Part shown: piece by piece, positions 19,451-31,600 of the stretch
How the letters are laid out: each line of letters begins with the position of its first letter
Position numbering within the stretch: the stretch's first letter is position 1
Origin: Branchiostoma belcheri
Taxonomy: Eukaryota; Chordata; Leptocardii; Amphioxiformes; Branchiostomatidae
Assembly (NCBI RefSeq): GCF_001625305.1
Contig: NW_017803921.1
Span: 1,374,045 to 1,438,044 of the forward strand
Length of the DNA: 64,000 nt
Reading direction: 5' to 3'
Notes under the pieces: model-generated
Database searches by the model: none
What the model saw: only the letters and a program-made list of their open reading frames with translations
Told to the model about the DNA's origin: nothing
Program-made: the position numbers and the translations under genes

Positions 19451-20888
19451 GTACGCTGACTTCGCTGTTTTGATTTGAACTATTGAATGCGGTCTTGCTT
19501 GACGTACAAAATTTTGTATTATCTACCTATAGAAAATAAAAGCTACGTATTCATTCTGACTACTGCACGCTTCCCATTGTCAAGAACGGAATCTGTATAA
19601 ACCAGGAGCTATACAGCCGTATTGGCATCCACATGAAAGATTCAAGTTTCTACAAACTCTTAGCATGTTTACATATCCACTGCCTTCAAAGAAGAAGTCA
19701 AACCTCGTAATAGTTAGCGTAGTAGTAGAAGTATAAGTTTTTCCAGACATATAGTTGTCTGTCTACTATTATTGTGTTGTACCGAGTAGAGTCTTTGGCT
19801 GTGAAAGCAATTAGCCTTCGGGCATGATTTTGCAAATAAAGATTATATATAGCACATCGTCCATTTTTAAAGTTATATATTCATATACTTGGCATCATGT
19901 AAAACTTACTGAAACAAACCACTGTAGATATAGAGTGATATAAGATATGGAATATTATTGCTCGCGATGTGGCAGAAGGTTGAGAAGAATACTGTTGGTA
20001 ATTTTGGATTTTTTCTGTGTGAATTTTCATTTTGCATGTCATATTATCTTTTGCTGAAAGCATTGTGTAACTAAACGATGCATTGTGTATCGGGACGCCT
20101 ACTCTCCCCCTTCCCGAGCTCTTGAAAAGCGGCTTAGTCCGAAGAGCGTACGTTGTCCGGTTCAAGATTAAATTTAGGACAAATAAATAGATAAATACTG
20201 TGATAACTTCTTATCTGTAAAGCACCTACAGAGTTGCACAGAATCAGAGTGTGACAGCCATATTTCTACACACACGCATGAGAATCTCATATCGACCTTT
20301 CTATGCCCATCCTTTCAGCGGATAAAAACCTGAGGGAGGTTCTGGAAGAGACAAGGTCTCTCCTGGATGATCTGGAGGAGGAGACTATTCAGCTGGACGC
20401 ACGGGAGTCAGAGGATAACCTGGAGGAGACTGGTCAGCTGGACGCACGGGAGTCAGAGGATCTGCAGGAGGAAGACTGTAAGAAATCTCACATTTCCTCC
20501 TTTTTCCTGCAAGCCTTTAGCTAGTCTCATATAGATGTTAATTTATTAATTTTTTATTTATTTATTTATCTTGTGGACACACGGGTTCTCCCTTCAGCCG
20601 TAGGGGCTGATTTCCAAGGGAGCCCATGGAATAATGTAACATAAAATAATAATAATAATTAAACATAACAGAGAAATCTAAAGTCATAATTTATTTACGG
20701 TCGCCGTATATCTGGGGACCGATACCCACATTTATTTAGCATGACTGTGACTTGAGTATTAACAGAGTAACAAGTTATCAAACTTTGTATATGTTCGTTA
20801 TAGCAAATAGGATGTTGCAAGGCTGTGATTCTTGCTAATTATATACATAAATTCTTCCTTATTTACAGACGCCCGGAAGCGCCGCTAA
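19323..20888 (+). CDS. Small secreted acidic precursor peptide gene
   Basis: Exons 19310-19450 (ATG 19323), 20335-20477 and 20869-20888 give a 96-residue product. The N-terminal hydrophobic stretch MRLFVCTLLVTMVVAALLMD is a clear signal peptide. It is followed by GAEGGVEEEEEEEEFWIWFGIRR, then a very acidic segment with a duplicated LEE..QLDARESED unit, and a basic end (DYARKRR). A short hydrophobic/aromatic peptide flanked by acidic pro-sequence and basic residues is the layout of secreted peptide precursors (neuropeptide or antimicrobial type); which one applies is not decidable here. Using the stronger acceptor after 20318 instead gives AGC GGA TAA and a 44-residue product. A TATA box and 5' UTR exon lie upstream. 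I do not recognise the family. Confidence 0.6.
20335..20477 (+). CDS. Small secreted gene, duplicated acidic exon
   Basis: The open frame encodes EVLEETRSLLDDLEEE and a tandemly duplicated unit. Copy 1 is 20372-20419 and copy 2 is 20420-20461; both carry QLDARESED. The donor GACT|GTAAGA is near consensus. The clear pyrimidine-rich acceptor is after 20318 (CCTTTCAG), but only the AG at 20333-20334 keeps the frame of the signal-peptide exon. Either that site is used, or a small exon between 19451 and 20318 was missed. Confidence 0.55.
20869..20888 (+). CDS. Small secreted gene, last coding exon
   Basis: Acceptor TTATTTACAG. It completes a Tyr codon and encodes ARKRR before TAA at 20886-20888. 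The phase fits the previous donor exactly. The basic end could be a convertase/carboxypeptidase-processed terminus (inference). Confidence 0.55.
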
Positions 20889-23640
20889 CTCCTGTCACCT
20901 GCAGCCTACCAGACGACCTGAAGACCGGAGTTTCCAGCGGTGTCAAAATGGCAGGACTGCACGTTAGGTTGATGAATGAAAATCGTGTAAACGCAGTGCC
21001 GTGTAATGGTCCTTATCCATAGATATAGAGTTCTTCTTTCTTGCTTTGATGTCAAGTTTCTTGCAACTTGTAATATCACAAGTCTTGCCTCTCACAAAAC
21101 ACCAATATAAGACCAACAATTTCAAAGTTACAAATATTACATTCTGTATATAATTTGTACACAGTGACATACCTACTGGAGAAAATGTGAATGAAATGGC
21201 CGCTGTTTTTATTTACATTCATTTTATTCTATGTTTGTTTTGAACATCTGATGAGAAGTGTACTGGCGTAGATTGTATAATAGCTACCATAGCTACCAAG
21301 TACATGTAAACTTGGGGCGGTAATTTTTATAATTATATAAGCTAGCAATTATGGATACAGGGAGTCAGTCCAAAGGAGGGCAAGCCTGTCATCATCCTTA
21401 TTTTCAATTAGCAAGATGTGTTCAAATGCACATTTAGTAGGAATCCCACACGTATATTGTTTTCTCTATACTAGAACAAGCTGGTGAAATGAATAGAGTC
21501 TGACCAAACTAGGATTAGACCCGTTCTCGGTCCTCTGTTTTCATGTTAACTTTACACCTAACTATATATAGGGTAACACATTAACAGGGACATCTAGCGA
21601 CGTTTAGAGGGATAGCACAGTTGAAAGGAATCATAGTTCGCCCACACACGCACCTTTGCGGTACTGTTAGGTTATTAGATAAAACCTTTTCTCCAACTAA
21701 AAGAAATTCTAACTTCAGCAGATTGTTGGTGAAGACCGAGGGATTCATTCGATTCGTTTTTCATTTTGATGCAACTTATTGCAGATTAAATATCAATAAG
21801 CCACATTATTAACTTTGAAACGAGGAGGTATTTGGATGAAATATCAGGTGTATTATTGAACCACTTGAACACCCTCAACAGTAAACGAAGTGTCAGTAAA
21901 TATAATTCGGCATACTACGAAACCCCTGACATAGCCCCAGCAGTGCTGTAGGTTTTAGTTTGGTACACCAGCTATATCGTCATTAAAGTCTACCAGCCAA
22001 GAACGAAGCTGGTTGGTACATGGTCACTGTATTTGACACACTAAAAAGAAAAAGCTGCAGGGGCCGGGGATACCCAGAGTCACCACAATCTAGTTAGTGG
22101 CACAAACCTAGAAGATAACAAAAAGTTACGAAGGGCCATGGAGGGTGAAATTCTGTAGAGGGGTCTCTCACCAGGATTGGTTCGACTGGAGGCTAGGACT
22201 AAGTAAGTAAATATACGATGAAACCCCATGCATACCCCCACAGTGCAGAAGAGTTCATGTCTGACTCAGCTGCTGGACCTGAGGCTGATTTCCTCGGGGT
22301 AAAATGAACCTGTCAGTGTACAGCCCCGGGGGAGCCCGGGGAGGGGGGCAGGGGTGTGAAGGGTCGGATTGAGATTTCCTTCAGGATAGATTCTCATTGG
22401 GGTTTGAAAAAAGGTGGTTGGGTAAGACGGTTTGCACTAAATTGGTAAGTGCTTGATGACATAGGTTGAACGACTGTCGCACGATCAGAAACTGGGTGCA
22501 TTCCTCGGATAGTCAGCCGTGCATGTGTCGTTTAAACATCCAGTCGTCTTGTTTAGACAAAAAAAAGGCCTAACGGCGGTTGGTTCTGTCACAGCCTACT
22601 TTAACTTCATTCAACATAAAAAATGGATGGATGTTATTTTAGTCTAGAAGAGCCACAACTTAAAACGGTTAAGCAACCGTTTTTTCCAGAAGTGTTGCTT
22701 GGCCCGTTTCCGAATTGTGTTCAAACCAATCTATTCCTTACACGGCTTGTAAACATGTGGAGCTGTAAAATGGGCTAAATTAGTACAAAAACTAACTCAA
22801 ATGGCTGTACCTTTATTGGTCTTGACTCTGGCGCCATGGCCAATTTCTAAGGCTATTTCTGCCCTTTACTCGTCTGTAGTTTTGAGTCCCCGCTGCCGCA
22901 GCATTCAGAAACATTTCAAGCAAACCTGCCTGAGACAGAAGAGATCAACACCGGACGTTAGCTCATTGCGGACTTTTAAGTTCTAGTCGAATAGCCCTTG
23001 TACATTATGTAGTACTCTCTGTTATTTCTGTGCGCACTTCTTATGGCCCAAACCTGAAGTTACTTCGTTCGGCAAATGTTGGGTTTATTAGCTCTCCAAT
23101 GCAAAAGAAACCTCAGCCGATGTAACAAGTTGAATGTCAGAGTATTTATATGCTTCGAATTGTTACAAAAAATGCTAGTAATCCAGACGACAGAACCATC
23201 TAGGTTATTTGCTTGACTATGACACTATGGCTGACGGTTATTTCGGCTCGTCTGTACTTCCAAGCCTTTTGAACAATCAATCTTCAATCAAACCTTAGAA
23301 AAACAACCCCAGTCTTCCATTACACATGGTATCAAAACGGAGTTAAATTGTGCAAAACAACTAACCTAAATGACAGGAGACCTTTTTCAGTTCGGACTCT
23401 GGCATTATCGATGATTGTGCAAAGGTAATCTCGGCCTCCACATCATCTCAACTCTTTTGTAGTTCCGAGGTTCCGGGAAGATCTCTGGCCCGGCGGCGAT
23501 GGATGGGGGATAATGAGTGACCGGAGGGTCCCCGGCAATTCGCGGCAATCAGGAGGAGTTTGCAGTAATTTGTGACTCGGTATTGCTGTGATCAGCTCGA
23601 TGTTTGGCAGTCCCCCCGGAGCACGGATCAGGGAAGAGGG
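20889..23640. other. Non-coding stretch: 3' UTR of the small gene, then unassigned sequence
   Basis: AT-rich DNA with only short chance open frames. No clear AATAAA near the stop codon. A C/G-rich patch at 22325-22355 and a GC-richer block at 23395-23640 stand out, but I see no gene or repeat I can name. Confidence 0.5.
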
Positions 23641-23644
23641 ATGG

Positions 23645-24495
23645 GAGGGAGGGCAAAGGTTTTACATGACTGGTAATCACGTCGTTTATTAGTGTGTTCT
23701 ACTATTTTACAACAGATAGTAAGCATCGCCATATTAGGGAAATTAGACCCGTTCCTGGAATTTGGAAATGGAAACAAGGAAAAAGTTCATGGAGGGCAAA
23801 GGTATTACATGACTGGTAATCACGTCGTTTATTAGTGTGTTCTACTATTTTACAACAGATAGTAAGCATCGCCATATTAGGGAAATTAGACCCGTTCCTG
23901 GAATTTGGAAATGGAAACAAGGAAAAAGTTCATGGAGGGCAAAGGTTTTTACATGACTGGTAATCACGTCGTTTATTGGTGTGTTCTACTATTTTACAAC
24001 AGATAGTAAGCATCGCCATATTAGGGAAATTAGAGCCGTTCCTGGAATTTGGAAATGGAAGAGAAAGAGTTCATGGAGGGCAAAGGTTTTACATGGGACA
24101 AGGTTTTTCATTAGCGTGTTCTAGTTCTACCAAAGAAACATGCTTTACAACATATGGTTAACATGGTCGTAATTGGGAAATTAGGCTCGCTCTAGGAATT
24201 TACAAATGGAGAGGAAAGGACAACTGACGTGTGATCATGTCGTTTCTAATATACTCTACTTGATAACTACCATTTACAACAGATAGCAGACATGGCCATA
24301 TTAGAAAAATTAGACCCATGCCAGAAATTTGGAAAGGAATGGGGAAGAGTTCACGGAACGGAGGCAAAGGTTTTACTGGGATGAGGATAATGTTGTTCAT
24401 TAGGGTGCTGTACTAAATAACTATCTTTTACAACAGAAGGCACCTTGTTTATATTGAAAAATTAAAGACGCTTCTAGAATTTCGGAAAGGTGGCC
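23645..24495 (+). repeat. Tandem array of a ~143 bp unit, about six copies
   Basis: Each unit has GGCAAAGGTTTTACATGACT, a GTGTTCTACTATTTTACAAC segment, CATCGCCATATTAGGGAAAT and CCTGGAATTTGGAAATGGAA. GGCAAAGG starts at 23652, 23795, 23938 and 24079 (spacing 143, 143, 141). The first three copies are nearly identical; those after 24110 are progressively diverged. Open frames across the array are by-products of the repeat. Confidence 0.9.
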
Positions 24496-26298
24496 GTAAG
24501 TTCAGACATTCTGATGTTGATTATTTTTCTATTGTCCCAAAAATGTCCCAAAGTGTCTTTTTAGTTCTCCCAGCCTAAATTTCAGTGGTCAGTGGCCATC
24601 GGGACACCACTAATTTCGAGCCCTGCCGCCCCGGTGATTTTCCAGCTCACCTGACGTGATTTCAGACGTTTTTCAGCGTGTGCGATGCGCGGTGACGGAT
24701 TGGGTAGGGACCCACGGGGCCTGGTAATTTGCAGCGGAATTAGCAAAGGTCGCCGAGACAATGAAAATCAATCGAGTCGCCTGGAGAGAAAAAATCCCCA
24801 GGTCGAAACAGAAATTGAAGCCCACGTTGGGGGGTTTGGTCGGAATCCAAACACAAAATCCGCACTCAATTTTAGCGATTTCTACTTCTTAAGAAAAGGG
24901 TAATTTAATTGATTTAATTGTGTGATATAGGACAGTTGGTGTGTGTCTGTTGGGGGTATTTACAGAGTAAATGTCAGAACCTATGAAGGTAATAGATTTT
25001 TAATGACTCAGCTTTACAGGCGTTAATAGAGGCAGTCGCGTGTAACAAGATATGACTTTCACTTTCTTAAGGAAGCAATGATAGATGAAGAACGGTATCA
25101 GGCATTGTCTTGATTAATAAGCTGATTCGCTACTTGCTTAACTAGACTCAGTCGTAAAACCTGAGGGTTTGTATTCATTTATTTACATACCTTTAAGGAT
25201 GTCTGTGAATAGATAAAACTTGCATGTTCACAGTTTATACGTATACTTTTCAACGATTGTCTGTTTAAATATTATATGCTATTTTCAAATATAGTTTTAT
25301 CAATATCTACTGTTTGTATTGTATTTAGGAATGTTTCACCAATTCGTCAAGTGGTAAAATAGAAGATTTTTTCAGCACTTGACGAATTGGTTGTTGAAAG
25401 TATCCACATGAGACTTAGGCTATGTAGACCTTATTTCTACAGGCTCTAAATACAATCTATTCGAGTTACCGGCACCAAGGAGGTGACTAACCTCCCTGCT
25501 ATCATCGAAGTCGAGCTGAAATTCGATTTCCAGCGAGTAGATTTTCCACCGCGAAGCCGTGCTTATATATCGAATCCCGGATCCAATTTTGTCCAATTTC
25601 TGACGGACTTTCGCCGGGCCCTGAGAAAGTCCGCTGGCATTTTTCACTGTCACGGGCGGAATTGGCGAGGCCTAATATTGGTGCGCGGGGGATCGTGATC
25701 CCAATTTCAACCTCAAATCCTCGTCTTGACCTTGAGAGGTCACACCATGAGTCTTAACTTCTCCGCCACTTGAGACAGACCAGGGCGGGGAGCGGCAGTG
25801 TAGTGGTTTGTGCGCACGGGTGAGTAGAGAGCATCTGTAAAGAGTATCAGCACGCAAGAAACTGGCACAGAATTGTTTGTTTTCCATATATATACGATTG
25901 GTAATACATGATAGAAAATAGATTTTACCATGCTAGTTTACATCAATTAAACTTGACTTAACTTGACTCAATTTACTCTGGTGCTTCTTGTAGCTAAATG
26001 GTTATATTACCAGTTCTAAAACCTGACTTAAGCCTATCCAAGCTGAATTTGCTAATGCGAAACAGCGAATCTGCCTGAGCCCGCCGCACAAATTGCCACC
26101 AAATCAGCGCTATCTACCCTCCCATATATCGCTGAATATACGGACTCATTTTGGGTAATGTCGGGACTCGGCTGGGTTTTTGGTGAAAATTGGTGCCGGC
26201 CATCGTTTCCCGTGATTTACACAGAGACAGGTCATTAATGTGGCCGTGCCGACTTCTTCTCTCGTCATGGATCGATGCGGCCCTGTCTTTTACATCAC
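24496..26298. other. Non-coding stretch with possible regulatory blocks
   Basis: No gene supported. The blocks 24590-24900 and 25480-25700 mix GC-rich tracts with ATTA/AATTA cores, a texture often seen in conserved non-coding elements. This can only be tested by comparison with another lancelet. Confidence 0.3.
25338..25391. repeat. Perfect 16 bp inverted repeat (hairpin)
   Basis: ACCAATTCGTCAAGTG at 25338-25353 is exactly complementary to CACTTGACGAATTGGT at 25376-25391, with a 22-base A/T-rich loop. It is not followed by a U-run and has no neighbouring gene. Confidence 0.9.
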
Positions 26299-26525
26299 AA
26301 GCACGCCCACTGCGCCACAGGGACGGGCAGGGCAAGGGTGAAGGGTCATGGGCAAAGGGCGAAGGGTAAAGGTTAGAGGTTCAAGCACGCCCACTGCGCC
26401 CCAGGAACGGTCAGGGCAAGGGTGAAGGGTCATGGGGCAAAGGGTAAAGGTTAGAGGTTCNNNNNNNNNNNNNNNNNNNNGGGTCATGAGCAAAGGGCAA
26501 AAGGTTAAATGTAGAGGTTGAAGTA
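26299..26525 (+). repeat. 84 bp minisatellite interrupted by a gap
   Basis: The unit AAGCACGCCCACTGCGCCAC ... AAGGTTAGAGGTTC starts at 26299 and 26383; a further partial unit (GGGTCATGAGCAAAGGGC) follows the N run. The array has probably been collapsed or left unfinished in the assembly. Confidence 0.85.
26461..26480. other. Assembly gap (20 N)
   Basis: Twenty N bases inside the minisatellite. A round number suggests a placeholder rather than a measured length. Confidence 0.98.
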
Positions 26526-27582
26526 GGGCCCAAGGGTTTATGAATGAGGGCCTGCATTGGGGGGGGGGTAGTGATTACGACTTACGCAACATTTTTGACG
26601 CCAATTACGAATTAATCTCCAAGCAGATTCGGTGGGGCAAGGGGAGTCTATATTGGACCCCTGACACTGGCCGCCCCACGGGGGATACAGGAAGCGCTGG
26701 AATTACCGTTTTGTTATCTTGAAAAATCAAGATGTAACTTCTTTAGACGAACTGAAGAAGAGACTGTGATAGAAAACTGGACTATTGTTTAGAATACAGC
26801 AAATATCATGTTTAAAAAGTTTCTTGTTAAAATTTCAGCATCTAAATGTTGTCAATTTCGTCTTGCCATAGAGGCACTAGAACATAATCTTCTCGTAATT
26901 TGACACACCGCTAATTAAGTTGCAGTCACAGTAGACAGACCATATCAAACTTTGGCCCATGCCGGTTCCTTCTCATTTTACTGTTTTAGCAACGAGGTAC
27001 ATGTAGGTAGGAGATGGGATACAGATGACTACCTTTCCGTAAAATTAACAAAAACAATTTGGAAATGTGTTCCATCAAAGACATAAACAGTGGCGGGGAG
27101 GTCGAATGCAATCAGACACTTCTATACCAGACAGTATCTGCAAATTACAAATTAAAGTAAGCGTGGCCTGTTTTTAAATTAATCTGTTTCAGCTTCTGCA
27201 ACAAAACGTGTTCAAATTCTAAAATCTCGTTTTGGCCTTCTGTCAGAGAGGCTATTATACAACATCAGTGAGAGGGTAGTCAATCCCATAGTTGTAAGAC
27301 CAACAAGGCTGATCGTACATTACTTCATCAAATGACTGATCGCAAATCCATCTTAGTGTTATTTCAAACCTTCGGTTAACCTCTTAAGCTTCTGAAGATG
27401 TGATCCCCACGATATCCAAGTTTTCTTCTAGATGGATATCATTTTGGTTTTAATCAGAAGGCCATTGATGACAACCATAACGATCTAGATAGCAGCACAG
27501 AAAGCACCTTCGGCAAACTCTGAAATGCGAAGTTCTTTTACATTTCTCGCAAACGCTAAGCTATCAAATGTATGCAACAGCT

Positions 27583-28036
27583 ACCAACTGCAGTAACTGC
27601 ACTTTTTTAAAGTCCTGTTAGGCCACACCGATTTAATTTTATGGATGACATCCGCGCGCGCATTGATTTTCGCCCGATCTCAAAAAAAAAAAAACAACAA
27701 AAGATCACGTATCTGGCCTGGCTTTAGGCCTGGGTAGTGCATGGTGGTGATAACTCTGGTTGACGGCAGCCAGGCTACCGAAGCTCCAAGACTCAAGAAC
27801 TCAGTACATACGTACAGCAGTGTCGATTCATATATTCCGCAAAAATCCAGCAAGTGTCGGCCTGTCGTATACGTCGCTATGTAATGCGCCAAATTCACAA
27901 TACAAGGTTTGTATTCCTGTGGTTTTGTAGCATTTTTATTTTTGGCCGTTTTTTTTTCGCCCGCGCGCACTAGTTTGGGGGTCTTCACAGGATGTCATCC
28001 ATAAAATTAAATTGGTGTGGCCTTACTGCAGTTGGT
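27583..28036. mobile_element. Foldback/MITE-like element with ~50 bp inverted ends
   Basis: AGGCCACACCGATTTAATTT TATGGATGACATCC (27620-27653) is the complement of 27990-28023 with one mismatch in 34 bases. Further out, ACCAACTGCAGTAA (27583-27596) is the exact complement of 28023-28036. On the left the two arm parts are separated by about 23 bases that are absent on the right, so the left arm seems to carry an insertion. The interior is non-coding. Confidence 0.8.
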
Positions 28037-28124
28037 AACAGCCGATTGACGTTAGAGGTAGAGGCTTTACGTGGTTGTTAAAAGAACCACGTAAAGCACC
28101 TATCTCTAACATCAGCCGGCTGTT
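28037..28124. repeat. Imperfect long hairpin next to the foldback element
   Basis: The left arm AACAGCCGATTGACGTTAGA GGTAGAGGCTTTACGTGGTT pairs with the right arm at 28084-28124 with about six mismatches and a loop of a few bases. It starts where the right arm of the neighbouring element ends. Confidence 0.8.
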
Positions 28125-28490
28125 CCGTAGCACGAGAGCATTGCGTTCCACCATCACGTTCACTGCTTCGAATTTTCATAGAGCTCGGGCAATTTTGTGC
28201 CCACTGATTCTCCGTCATGATTATCCGTAATCCCCGCGGCCGGCAGTGGTTCGGAAAATCGCTACAAGGCAGTGGAAATTGCGGATCGCATGGCCTGACA
28301 CGGCCCGTGGCCGGCGTTATTCTTTATAGAGTTCAAGGTTTCTTCGTGGAAAAACACCCGAGGCGTTTGGAAGGAGTCCAACGCAACAAAAACCTTGGAA
28401 ATATACGGATTACAGCGTCGTATAGAACCATAAATCAACACCTGATACCTCCAGGCTGATCATCTACAGTTAGGGATGGGACCAGTGCTT

Positions 28491-28610
28491 AAAGCTCCTG
28501 TCACACATAGCTGAATACGGCCTCACGAAAACTGCCCAACTACACCCAACCATAGTTAGGAGTAGTTCGAGAGCAAGGTCGGCTATTGTTCGGCTGCGCC
28601 GGCCTAATGG
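28491..28610 (+). repeat. Diverged interspersed element, copy 1
   Basis: AAAGCTCCTGTCACACATAG CTGAATACGGCCTC ... AGAGCAAGGTCGGCTATTGT aligns end to end with 50824-50950 at moderate identity. It is unclassified; the downstream GTTGG/GGTTGG-rich segment to 28690 may belong to it. Confidence 0.55.
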
Positions 28611-28699
28611 TCGGGTGTGGGCAGGAGGTTGGGCCATGTTTGGTTGGTGGTTGGCTTGTGTTTGGGAGTAGGTTGGGATGTTTTTGACAGTCAAATTTG

Positions 28700-31600
28700 A
28701 CTCAAAGTCGATTTAAATCATACAGAGAGGTAGGGTTGCCCTAAATGTGGTCAGACTGCTCTCGAACTTAGAAAAATTCAGCAAATCTTGGGCGGTTAGT
28801 GGCAGGGTCTTAGGATGCAAGTAACTTGTTCCAGTGTTGCTTGTCACCGCAGAAGTATATTACTTCATCTATTCTCAGACAGTGATGTTGTTAAAAACGT
28901 ACGGAATCCGCTTCGCTTGCTGAAATACTTTGTTTAGTCGTGTGGCGTTAAAACTATGTTAAGAATTCCTTCAATTTGTGGTTGCTGTGCTTTGGAATGT
29001 CTAACAGACCGCACATCCGATCCGGGCACTTCCACAGATCCCTTAGTTTTCCTTATTTAATTGAGGATTTACAGAGTATTACAGGAAAGCCTACGGAAAG
29101 CTCTTCTTCCCAGTCTGGGCAGAGAGAAACAGTTTTTCACGTATCAATCCCCGTAGAGAGTCTAACGTACTTCTGGTTTTACATGCAGCTCCCAAAACGT
29201 ATTTTGTATTCCTACAAATAAGTGATTGGGGACTACTTTCCTGCATAGGCGGAGGAAAGGCAGTTTCCCTACATCGGGTTTTTATGTCTGAGGAGTGAGA
29301 GACACTCCATCATAGGACGCCCAAAAAGCCCCACAGAAATACTTTGTAGCCAACAGAGTGCGATGTTTTTGCATTAAAAGATCGTTTGGAACGTGTAGGA
29401 AAACAGGTTTCTACACGGGGAACTGTTGAAGCGGACCTGGTGGCGCCGACAGTCTCCAGTGCGCTGTTACTAACGTTTGGAGCAACACTGAAGTGACCGA
29501 TTCACAAACTTCACAGGATGCTTTGGAGTCTTTAGTATCAATAAGGGACACTTTAGTTCTAAATGGTATTTGTGGTAATCCTTAGCGTGAAAAGCGATAA
29601 ACAATACGATAGACGTGATGCATGTATAATGTACACAACAGCAGAGACAGGCATAAACTACATTGTATCTGGTGGTACGAGACTGTTCAGGTATCTGCAG
29701 AAAACTGTTAGACGGCGATGTCAGGCTGCCGTTCTTGCCGATGTTTGAGAAGAATTCGTTTAAAATTTTTTTTTCTCTTAGATAAATGGATATCCAGAAT
29801 CAGTTATTGACGTTTTACAAGCCTACATCTGCTCCCGAGCTTACTGTTGCTACTGGTAGTTGTTGGTGATTTAGTAAATTAACCAGGATTGTCCTCAGGC
29901 CGAATCAGAGTTGGGTAAATCTTGAGAAAACTTCATGATGGATCCGTCATTGGCACCATCGCGAAGGTCGGTCTGAAACCCCACTTTTCCAACATCCCCC
30001 CGCTTCAAAGCGTCGGCCATGGCGGGTATAATGGCGCCGGGCTCAATAACCGGCCGTGGGGAGAGGGCGATTCTCTCGGTTAATGGCAGCAGGTAATTGT
30101 AGCCGGAGTCGGACCTGCGACTGATGCATGGGTGAAGTAACGAAACGCCGGGCTCATAACTGCAGTGGCTTGGCTCAAATGTCTCCTCGACAGACTTTTA
30201 ACGCGTGCGAAATGTGTTTACTGGTTCTGCCGCGCTCGGAATGGGCGCCGGGGGGTTCGGGGCAATTTCCTTCAATTGAAGATGTGACATTGAAGCAGGA
30301 ATTTATTGGGATTGGCCTGCCATGTATTACCTCCGCGTTTGCGTAGCGCCTTTCAGCTCGGGCCTGGCGTACTCTCTGGGACTCACGATAAGGACGAGGA
30401 GGCCAATTTGCGTGATGAGCAGCATCGAGATAACGTGGATAAATAAGGGCTTGACCCTGAATATCCGCACATTAGTTAGTCTTCGACTGTGCCTTCCAAT
30501 CTTGAAGAAACATGACTTATTCTAAGATGTAGGGTTGTTTGCGTCTTTACCTCATCGCTACAGCGACCTGACCTTATAAGGCGTTTATTGCGGAAGGATG
30601 TCGCCGTGCATGTTAAACAGAAGACTGCCAGTAGAGCTGATACAACACGTCATGCTTCACAGTTATCTAAGTTAGAGGACTGCGCACTTCAAAATTACAT
30701 GTCTCTCGTCTTATTTAGAAGAGCAGGCGGGACAAAACTTACATAATTCTCCAGTTATTACACTAATGATGGCATATTACGAAGTGACCTAATGATAATT
30801 TTAAGACATCCCTAACTAGTCGGACTTTTTTCTAGTTCTCTTCTTGAGGGCAGACCCCGGGTCTTCAGTCCAGCGGAATTATCCTAATGCGCTAATTGGT
30901 GGTCATCAATCAGTGTAATTGTCCACCTAACAGACTGCTTGTTACAAAGTACAGCAGGTAATGGCTCTCGTCAAACCATTTTTCTATCCTATCGATCGTT
31001 AAGGACGCCATTAAAGGCAGATGTCTGGAATAAATAGGAAGATGCAGAGAGGAGGAAGCATTTAGGGGATGAAGTATGTCAGCATTTCTACTGCACACGG
31101 AGGAGAAAGAGGTATCGCCAACCTGTAACATATTAAGGTTCAAAAGAGTTTGCATTTGGTTACAATCCTGTTTTGATATTGCGAATTAATATTGTGATTT
31201 GTTAATCTTCACATTTTATTTATTTTTAAGTAATAGCTTTATTGCATGCTGTAGCTGTTGGTGTACACGTAGCCTGATGAAATCGCTTTACGGTTGCCGA
31301 CCGCTTAACATCCAGCTGCCCCCGGGGAGGGGCCACTAAAGCCTCAGACGGCAGAGTTTGCATTATACAGAGTGGTGTACACGAGCATAAGGGAGACCAG
31401 AATTTAAACACACTTTACTCATAGCCGGGAGATGCTTTCTTCCTTCAATCGCAATGACATAAACTCCTCAGGATCCGTAACCCAACATTTTGCCGCAAAA
31501 ACTCAAATGTTCAAAATGCCTCATGAACCCAGCCTATCCTCTCATTGTACTTAGTACTAACGATAACGGCGGGCTTGTCACATTCCTTACTTGTCACCAC

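Noticed and set aside
19606..19700. Extra exon between the signal-peptide exon and the acidic exon of the small secreted gene
   Set aside because: The AG candidates here give stop codons in the required phase or lack a usable donor.
23702..24400. Open frames with repeated peptide motifs
   Set aside because: They follow the 143 bp tandem array and break where the array diverges.
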